The notes under the pieces are model-generated. The model was not told the DNA's origin and did no database searches. It saw only the letters and a program-made list of their open reading frames with translations. A DNA stretch of 64,000 nt, taken from NCBI GenBank assembly GCA_038230735.1, contig JBBRMR010000014.1, positions 1 through 64,000 on the forward strand, written 5' to 3'. This document shows positions 59,187 to 64,000 of this stretch, piece after piece. The stretch comes from Arcicella sp038230735 (GTDB taxonomy: Bacteria > Bacteroidota > Bacteroidia > Cytophagales > Spirosomataceae). How positions within the stretch are numbered: the stretch's first letter is position 1; every line of letters starts with the position of its first letter. The position numbers were made by a program, and so were the translations under genes.

Positions 59187-60629
59187 TTAACTTTTCTCAA
59201 ACAAATCATCCATGGTCAAATTTGCATCCACTAAGCCAAGACTGTATTGATTTTGTTTCAAGCCAAAAGTAGTAATCATTGTTAAAAAAGCCTGTTTCTT
59301 AGTCTTTGTTGTTTCCTTAAATGTTGCTATTTTGTTTCGATACTCCATTGCCGTGGCTTTGTCTATGGTGAATTCTGCTCCATAAAATTTTATTTCACAA
59401 ATCGTAATAGTTTGGTCGTTACGGTCAATTAATAAATCAAACTGGATACCTTTTTCCTCTTTTGTTCCTTTTTTGAAATAAGAGGAAGCTGTGGAAAAAA
59501 TGCCAGAGATTCCCAAAGCCTTTTTAATTTGTGCAATGTGTTTAAGACAAATACTTTCAAAAGCATAGCCAGCCCAAGTAATATAAGATTGTGTTTTGCT
59601 TAATTGTTGCCAGGTATTTGTCCAACCAAGTCGATTGTTCTCCATAAATTGGAGGTAGAAAAGTGAGAATTCATCCGTAAGGCGATACAAACTATCTTTT
59701 TTCGTTTTCCCAAAAGGCAAATATATTGTTATGAAGCCAGAATGTTGTAATTCATCAATGATAGTAGAAATAGCACCACCTTCCGACAAATTTGTACCTG
59801 CCACAATTTCAGTACGAGTTAAGCCTTTTTGCTTATTTGCCAATGCACGAACAATTTTGACGTGAGCATCTGAATTATCAAAAAGTGCGGTGTATAGTTT
59901 AGGAAATTCGTCCCACAACAATCCATTCTCTGAAAAACAGATTGAATCAATATTTTGTGTGGCACTTTTCCCTGCCTCAATTTCATCTAAATAATGTGGA
60001 ACTCCCCCCAAAGCCATGTATAATTGTAGAATCTGATAATGGTCGAAGTTAAGATTTTTTGATTTTAAAAAAGTTTCCGTTTCTAAAAGATTAAAAGATT
60101 TTAAGTAGATACGTTTTGTAATACGATTGTGCAAACCTCCTTTGTCGTGTACAACATTTTTTATCATCCATGAAGCTGCTGAACCACAAATTACTACAAC
60201 AATATTTTGATTAACTGCCCAACTATTCCAAAACCAACTTAAACCCTTCAAAAAGCCCGATTTATGAGTTGCCAACCAAGGTAATTCATCCAAAAAAATA
60301 ATACTCTTTTCTGATTTTTGTTTTGTTTCCAAAAATTTGGACAATAAATAAAAGGCTTCTAACCAATCTCTTGGCTCAGTAATCGGGAAACTGCCATCCG
60401 AATATTTAGCTATTTGTAGGATAAAATTTCGTAATTGTTCACTACGAGTAGCGTGCTGAATACCTGTTATTTCAAAATTTATTCTATCTTCATAAACAGA
60501 TTTAACTAAAAATGTTTTCCCAACCCTTCTTCTACCGATGACTGCAATCATTTCAGCCTTTGAAGATTGTAAAGCATTTTCTAAGATTTTTTTTTCTTCA
60601 ATTCTCCCGATTAGAACATTTTTTACCAT
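59187..60629 (-). CDS. AAA+ ATPase with C-terminal DUF234/nuclease-like domain
   Basis: A 480-residue ATP-binding protein of the archaeal-ATPase (AAA_14/DUF234) group. Walker A is GRRRVGKTFLVKS near 32-44, Walker B IIFLDELPWLA near 109-119, and GSAASWM near 148 is a sensor-like strand. A winged-helix region follows (LTRTEIVAGTNLSEGGAIST). The C-terminal domain has FDLLIDRNDQTITICEIKF, a D-x(12)-E-x-K pattern like PD-(D/E)xK nucleases. The family is widespread in Bacteroidota and archaea, without clear function. The upstream 105 bases hold four alternating half-sites. Confidence 0.83.
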   Translation of the reverse strand: MVKNVLIGRIEEKKILENALQSSKAEMIAVIGRRRVGKTFLVKSVYEDRINFEITGIQHATRSEQLRNFILQIAKYSDGSFPITEPRDWLEAFYLLSKFLETKQKSEKSIIFLDELPWLATHKSGFLKGLSWFWNSWAVNQNIVVVICGSAASWMIKNVVHDKGGLHNRITKRIYLKSFNLLETETFLKSKNLNFDHYQILQLYMALGGVPHYLDEIEAGKSATQNIDSICFSENGLLWDEFPKLYTALFDNSDAHVKIVRALANKQKGLTRTEIVAGTNLSEGGAISTIIDELQHSGFITIYLPFGKTKKDSLYRLTDEFSLFYLQFMENNRLGWTNTWQQLSKTQSYITWAGYAFESICLKHIAQIKKALGISGIFSTASSYFKKGTKEEKGIQFDLLIDRNDQTITICEIKFYGAEFTIDKATAMEYRNKIATFKETTKTKKQAFLTMITTFGLKQNQYSLGLVDANLTMDDLFEKS

Positions 60630-60635
60630 GACAAA

Positions 60636-60742
60636 ATTTTATTAGTTGCGAAATCTGTATAAATATATACACATTTCGCAAGTAATAAAATTTATTGGTT
60701 GCGAAATATGTAGTTTTTTATATAGATTTCGCAAGTAATAAT
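60636..60742. repeat. Array of four alternating TTGCGAAAT half-sites
   Basis: The core TTGCGAAAT occurs at 60646-60654 and 60699-60707, and its inverse ATTTCGCAA at 60673-60681 and 60726-60734. Centres are 27, 26 and 27 bases apart. Each copy is embedded in a longer shared element of about 25 bases (ATTTTATTA then G or C, then the core, then CTGTAT or similar). Neighbouring elements face each other, giving two nested palindromes about 53 bases apart. The array is directly upstream of the DUF234 ATPase start at 60629 and is AT-rich otherwise. Confidence 0.75.
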
Positions 60743-60856
60743 AAAAATGCTTCAACTTTTCTATTGCTGAGGCTTAGTAAAATATTCATATATTTAGATT
60801 TAAAGGATTTATCGTAGAAATCCACTGTACAACCAGAATTACCATTTAAAGTAACT

Positions 60857-61549
60857 TCATAAATTATATCCTTGCATTCTTTGTTCTAAAACAATTTCAT
60901 CCAAACACATTTTGGTAGCGGTGAAAAATCTGTCAAATTTGAAGGGCGATTTCTTTTCGATTTTACTTCTTAATTCATTGATAAAATCTCTTCTGTCATT
61001 CAAGATTACACCGTGATTTAGATAAAATACGTTGTCAATCATGTATTTTATCTCTTGCCATTTTGCTTTGTCTTCAATATCAGAATTTGGTACAAAACGA
61101 TGTGTTATTTCATCATAATCAAAATACTTTTCGGGCGAATAATCCTTTGAATCGGGTTTGAGATAATAGACAATATCTTTATCTGATTTTAAGCCGTTTA
61201 TCCTTGCATCAATCATCAGAAGATTATCCCAAAGCCAATATTGTTTCGTTTTTAAATGATGGTCAAAATGCTCTAATTCTCCAGCGTGGTCAGTTCTCGT
61301 AAATTCAGCTTCATCTGTAATTTTATAATCTCCATCAATCCAATTATCTGATTTATAGAGACTTGGCGGACAAATGAACTTCTCAGTGTAAGCACAAACG
61401 CCTTTCTGACAGCGGTATAATTCCATTACAATATCATCATAATAGGTTCTGGATTCGGGATGTGGCTTGCCTTTTTCTTCTAAATTATCAACCCATTTTT
61501 TGTATTTGGTCGATAGAATGGTGTCGTAGTTTTTATCAATTTTTTGCAT
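60857..61549 (-). CDS. HNH-type endonuclease, PtuB-like (Septu-type effector)
   Basis: A 230-residue protein resembling the PtuB/TIGR02646 HNH group. KGVCAYTEKFIC near 49-60 matches the CxYCE opening but with Thr in place of the second Cys (C52, T55). The catalytic region is GELEHFDHHLKTKQYWLWDNLLMI near 90-113, with H94, D96, H97/H98 and N109, and INGLKSD near 117-123 stands where CNxxKGD is usual. So the metal-binding cysteines are partly lost. It starts 3 bases after the stop of the ATPase gene. It probably cuts nucleic acid when the ATPase releases it. Confidence 0.78.
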   Translation of the reverse strand: MQKIDKNYDTILSTKYKKWVDNLEEKGKPHPESRTYYDDIVMELYRCQKGVCAYTEKFICPPSLYKSDNWIDGDYKITDEAEFTRTDHAGELEHFDHHLKTKQYWLWDNLLMIDARINGLKSDKDIVYYLKPDSKDYSPEKYFDYDEITHRFVPNSDIEDKAKWQEIKYMIDNVFYLNHGVILNDRRDFINELRSKIEKKSPFKFDRFFTATKMCLDEIVLEQRMQGYNL

Positions 61550-61552
61550 TCC

Positions 61553-62899
61553 TTAATCCCATTTTGATAATTCTTTTGATAATTTTTCGATACTTTTGAT
61601 GATGCCCAAAGCGGCTTCTGAATCTTCCTGACCTTGTTTTTTGAGTTTTTTATACTTCACATTCAAGGTTGCCAATTCATCTAATTTCTCTCTCCGCACT
61701 TCCGAACCATCATCTTCCAAATCAAAAACTCGTTGCAAAATATCATCCCAACGCATATATTTTGGATTCCATTTGTAGTTATCCACGTGGTTTTCTCCTT
61801 CAAAATAGGTTTCTCGGTAAACCTTATGCTCTTTATTAAACTTCAATTCTACAATTTCCCAAGGGTCGAAACTGGATGCGATAATGGGCGAATGGGTGGA
61901 ATAAAAGAACTGACAATTTTCTGCCAAAGAAGAATAATAATCTACCACGGTTCTCTGCAAATCTGGATAAAGTGAACGTTCAGGTTCATCAAAAAGAATA
62001 ACAGTATGTTTGGGTTTGAGCAAATACAAGGGTAAAGCACTCAAAATGACCTGTTTAGTACCTGTACTCCAAAGTCCATGCGGAATCTCATTGCCTTCGT
62101 AATCTTCAATTTTGATAAAACCAATATCATCTTTGGTTTTAAAATCTAATTCCGTTTTTACCCGTAATTGAAATTTTTTCAACAATGGGTCTAAGCAATT
62201 GTCGGCTACATCTTTGATTGGATTAAATTCAGTTGCTTTCCAACCTTCTAATTTTCTAACAGCCGCTTGAATTGCATTTATATCACTTGATGACTTTTCG
62301 ACAACTTTTGAAATATCTTGTCTGATTGTTAATTCTTGTTCTTGATAAGCTTGAATTTTTTCAAGAATCAAATTCCAAACTGCTGATACTTTATCTTGAC
62401 TAAAATCTATGATTTCTCTCTCTTCAAATTTACTTTCAGTTTCAAAATCAATATCGTAATTTAAGTTAGCTGAAAAATAAGTCAACTTTGAAGAAGTATT
62501 TGTTTTCCAATCAAAAAATAGCTTTTTTCCTTCTTTAACCCAATCATAATCTTTTCCATATAATTTCGTATTCTTCCCATGAGTAAAATAACCTTTTTCG
62601 CCTTTTTTGCATAAAACATCTGTTGAATATTCATTATCATACCCAAAAGAAATAGTTATTCCAATATTTTCAGAAATTGATTTTACATTTTTTGTCTTTA
62701 ATAAAATATTTGAATTATATGCGTGAGTTATTACAGGTATTAACTCCAACAAACTCGTTTTCCCCGTCCCACTTTGCCCAATAATACACACTTTATCCAA
62801 AGGCTGCCCTTCCTTTTCGTGTCCTTTTGGGTAGGTCAAATCAAGGGTGAAATCCTTAAATTGGTGAAAATCTTTAATATGTATTTTTGAAATCTTCAT
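61553..62899 (-). CDS. SMC/OLD-like AAA ATPase, PtuA-like (Septu-type)
   Basis: A 448-residue ATPase from the start at 62899 (MKISKIHIKDFHQFKDFTLD); an ATG two codons earlier is also possible. Walker A is IIGQSGTGKTSLLEL near 39-53, a coiled-coil region lies in the middle (QAYQEQELTIRQDISKVVEK), the signature-like STGTKQVILSALPL precedes Walker B TVILFDEPERSLYPDLQ near 300, and the His switch is YSTHSPIIAS near 330. It lacks a TOPRIM domain. The pair with an adjoining HNH gene matches type I Septu anti-phage systems (PtuA-PtuB order). Confidence 0.8.
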   Translation of the reverse strand: MKISKIHIKDFHQFKDFTLDLTYPKGHEKEGQPLDKVCIIGQSGTGKTSLLELIPVITHAYNSNILLKTKNVKSISENIGITISFGYDNEYSTDVLCKKGEKGYFTHGKNTKLYGKDYDWVKEGKKLFFDWKTNTSSKLTYFSANLNYDIDFETESKFEEREIIDFSQDKVSAVWNLILEKIQAYQEQELTIRQDISKVVEKSSSDINAIQAAVRKLEGWKATEFNPIKDVADNCLDPLLKKFQLRVKTELDFKTKDDIGFIKIEDYEGNEIPHGLWSTGTKQVILSALPLYLLKPKHTVILFDEPERSLYPDLQRTVVDYYSSLAENCQFFYSTHSPIIASSFDPWEIVELKFNKEHKVYRETYFEGENHVDNYKWNPKYMRWDDILQRVFDLEDDGSEVRREKLDELATLNVKYKKLKKQGQEDSEAALGIIKSIEKLSKELSKWD

Positions 62900-62933
62900 G
62901 GGCAATATTATGGTTCAATTTTCGTAAAATAGA

Positions 62934-62973
62934 AAGACGATAGCTATTTTTCCAAATATAAAGCTATCGTCTT
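62934..62973. repeat. 12-bp hairpin in the divergent gap upstream of the Septu-like operon
   Basis: AAGACGATAGCT at 62934-62945 is inverted as AGCTATCGTCTT at 62962-62973 with a 16-base AT-rich loop. It lies between two divergent genes, where a terminator is not expected. It could be an operator of the defence operon, a leader hairpin or a small RNA. A TTTGT run follows on the plus strand. Confidence 0.5.
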
Positions 62974-63047
62974 GTTTACACAAATGTATGTGCTAAATTG
63001 CTAATATTTGTGGCTTTTTATTTTACCTGTGGCTCAAACTTGTTTCT

Positions 63048-64000
63048 ATGAAATTTATATACAAAAAATACCTTATCCTTTTCACCCTCCTCCTTGCCTT
63101 TTCCTCCACAAAAGCCCAAGATAATCAACGCTATATGGCTCTTTCGTTGGTGAATGTTGATTATCGAAATTCACAGATTGATCAAATCAATAAAGCGGCT
63201 GATATTGGCATGAATGCCGTCATTATCACGGTGCGGTGGGATGTTATTTATCAGTTTAAAGTAAATGCTGCTAATCCTTGGGAACAATATGATTTACAGA
63301 TTCAGACTGCCCGAAGTCGTGGAATGAAGATTTGCCTTCGTATGTGTATGTACACGTGGTGCAATACAAAGGTGATTGGCGGTCCCGAAGATAATACTGT
63401 GCCATCTTGCGATGGACTACCCAATGCCGACAGAATGGTTGGATATGATGTTTCTGGCAAAAATAAACGCCTCCAACAGCAGGCTACTGGCTATAATGGT
63501 TGCGATTTAATTGATGATTGTGGACACATTTTAGTGTATAGTTTTGCCTCAAAAGCTTTTCAAGAACGAACTCAGAATTTTGCTAAACTGGTTGCCAATC
63601 GCTACAAATATTTATTGGAAAAAGATGAATTGATGTATATGTGCGTGGTGAATACGCCCGAGCAAGAGTTTGGTTTTCCTTATAAAACCACAAAAGGGGC
63701 AGACGGCGGTTTTAATGCCATTTTTGATTATTCAGTTACTGCCATTCAAGGGTTTAGGGAGTTTTTGAAGAATAAATATGGTAATGATTTCAAGAAATTT
63801 CAATTGGCTTGGGGCAATCGGGGCAAGGATTTTAGTAGTTTTGATACCGTTGAACCAACGCCTCCTGCGGGTTCTTTTTCGTATGGTGTTTTTATCAATA
63901 ATGGAAAACACACCCAAGATTGGTATCAATATCGGCATACCTTATTGAAGAATTATTCGATGAATTTTATGAAATCTGTGAAGGGAATTGATGCCCGAAT
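63048..64000 (+). CDS. Secreted TIM-barrel glycoside hydrolase-like protein (partial, runs off the right edge)
   Basis: A 317-residue N-terminal part, open to the window end. The signal peptide is MKFIYKKYLILFTLLLAFSS ending TKAQ at 24. It continues QRYMALSLVNVDYRNSQIDQ and IGMNAVIITVRWDVIYQF, the early strands of a TIM barrel similar to GH42-like and related secreted glycosidases. Later come TARSRGMKICLRMCMYTW, YMCVVNTPEQEFGFPY with a possible catalytic Glu, and GGFNAIFDYSVTAIQGFREF. It likely acts on a glycan or glycoprotein. The gene starts about 75 bases after a hairpin. Confidence 0.7.
   Translation, partial: MKFIYKKYLILFTLLLAFSSTKAQDNQRYMALSLVNVDYRNSQIDQINKAADIGMNAVIITVRWDVIYQFKVNAANPWEQYDLQIQTARSRGMKICLRMCMYTWCNTKVIGGPEDNTVPSCDGLPNADRMVGYDVSGKNKRLQQQATGYNGCDLIDDCGHILVYSFASKAFQERTQNFAKLVANRYKYLLEKDELMYMCVVNTPEQEFGFPYKTTKGADGGFNAIFDYSVTAIQGFREFLKNKYGNDFKKFQLAWGNRGKDFSSFDTVEPTPPAGSFSYGVFINNGKHTQDWYQYRHTLLKNYSMNFMKSVKGIDAR

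Noticed and set aside
60636..60742. CRISPR-like array before the DUF234 ATPase gene
   Set aside because: Repeats alternate in orientation and the units overlap as palindromes; the intervening DNA is too short and AT-rich for spacers, and no cas gene is present.
60857..62899. A retron with the HNH effector
   Set aside because: PtuB-like HNH proteins also occur with retrons, but I see no reverse transcriptase gene and no msr/msd structure in the window.

Overview
The window looks like chromosomal DNA of a Bacteroidota bacterium, most likely a cytophagal (Spirosomataceae/Cytophagaceae-type) organism. Support comes from TonB receptors with N-terminal carboxypeptidase-like domains paired with DUF4249 lipoproteins, DUF4136 and DUF4198 families, tandem Tat-exported Gfo/Idh/MocA oxidoreductases, a CruF-type carotenoid gene beside a B12-type MerR regulator, TAnnTTTG -7 promoter boxes, weak Shine-Dalgarno sequences and AT-rich DNA. 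No rRNA, tRNA or CRISPR array was found.

Layout. 1-7.6 kb: AT-rich accessory operon (Cys-cluster protein, membrane protein, lipoprotein, S41 peptidase, TonB receptor, DUF4249 lipoprotein, methyltransferase) beside a possible transposase tail. 7.7-11.4 kb: DoxX/YHS/DoxX/Crp module, LysE exporter, RidA. 12.1-14.8 kb: ftsQ-ftsA-yraN without ftsZ. 14.8-25 kb: a 1576-residue secreted protein, prmA, a CoA transferase, a CarH-like photoreceptor-type regulator with cruF, pnuC-nth. 25-33 kb: two Tat oxidoreductases, a membrane-anchored MutS-like ATPase, SDR, GT2 and GT39-like proteins. 33-38 kb: an orphan 1370-residue SF1 helicase and a UbiA prenyltransferase. 38-44 kb: a sulfide/persulfide detoxification cluster (two YeeE/YedE proteins, persulfide dioxygenase-rhodanese, two methyltransferases, TauE, ArsR) interrupted by an AT-rich secreted hypothetical gene. 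44-52.3 kb: WG-repeat protein, HMG-CoA lyase-type enzyme, DUF4136, two ECF sigma modules, GDP-fucose synthase, a MORN-like protein. 52.5-54.7 kb: an Xre-RES toxin-antitoxin pair coupled to a DUF985 cupin, and a second DUF4136 protein. 54.9-59.1 kb: DsbA-like, DUF4198, two thioredoxin-fold proteins, L21 and an extended L27. 59.2-62.9 kb: a defence-type patch with a DUF234 ATPase behind an array of four alternating half-sites, and a Septu-like ATPase + HNH pair. The window ends inside a secreted TIM-barrel glycoside hydrolase-like gene.

The strongest candidates for something new are the Septu-like pair with a degenerate zinc site, the 27-bp-phased inverted half-site array before the DUF234 ATPase, the seven-gene accessory operon at the left end, and a pervasive class of intergenic dyad 'word' repeats. 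These short words recur between unrelated genes, form hairpins, and in at least two places appear to have entered coding sequence (the YHS protein tail and an insertion inside the MutS-like ATPase domain). All functional statements rest on reading motifs by eye; no database search was possible.
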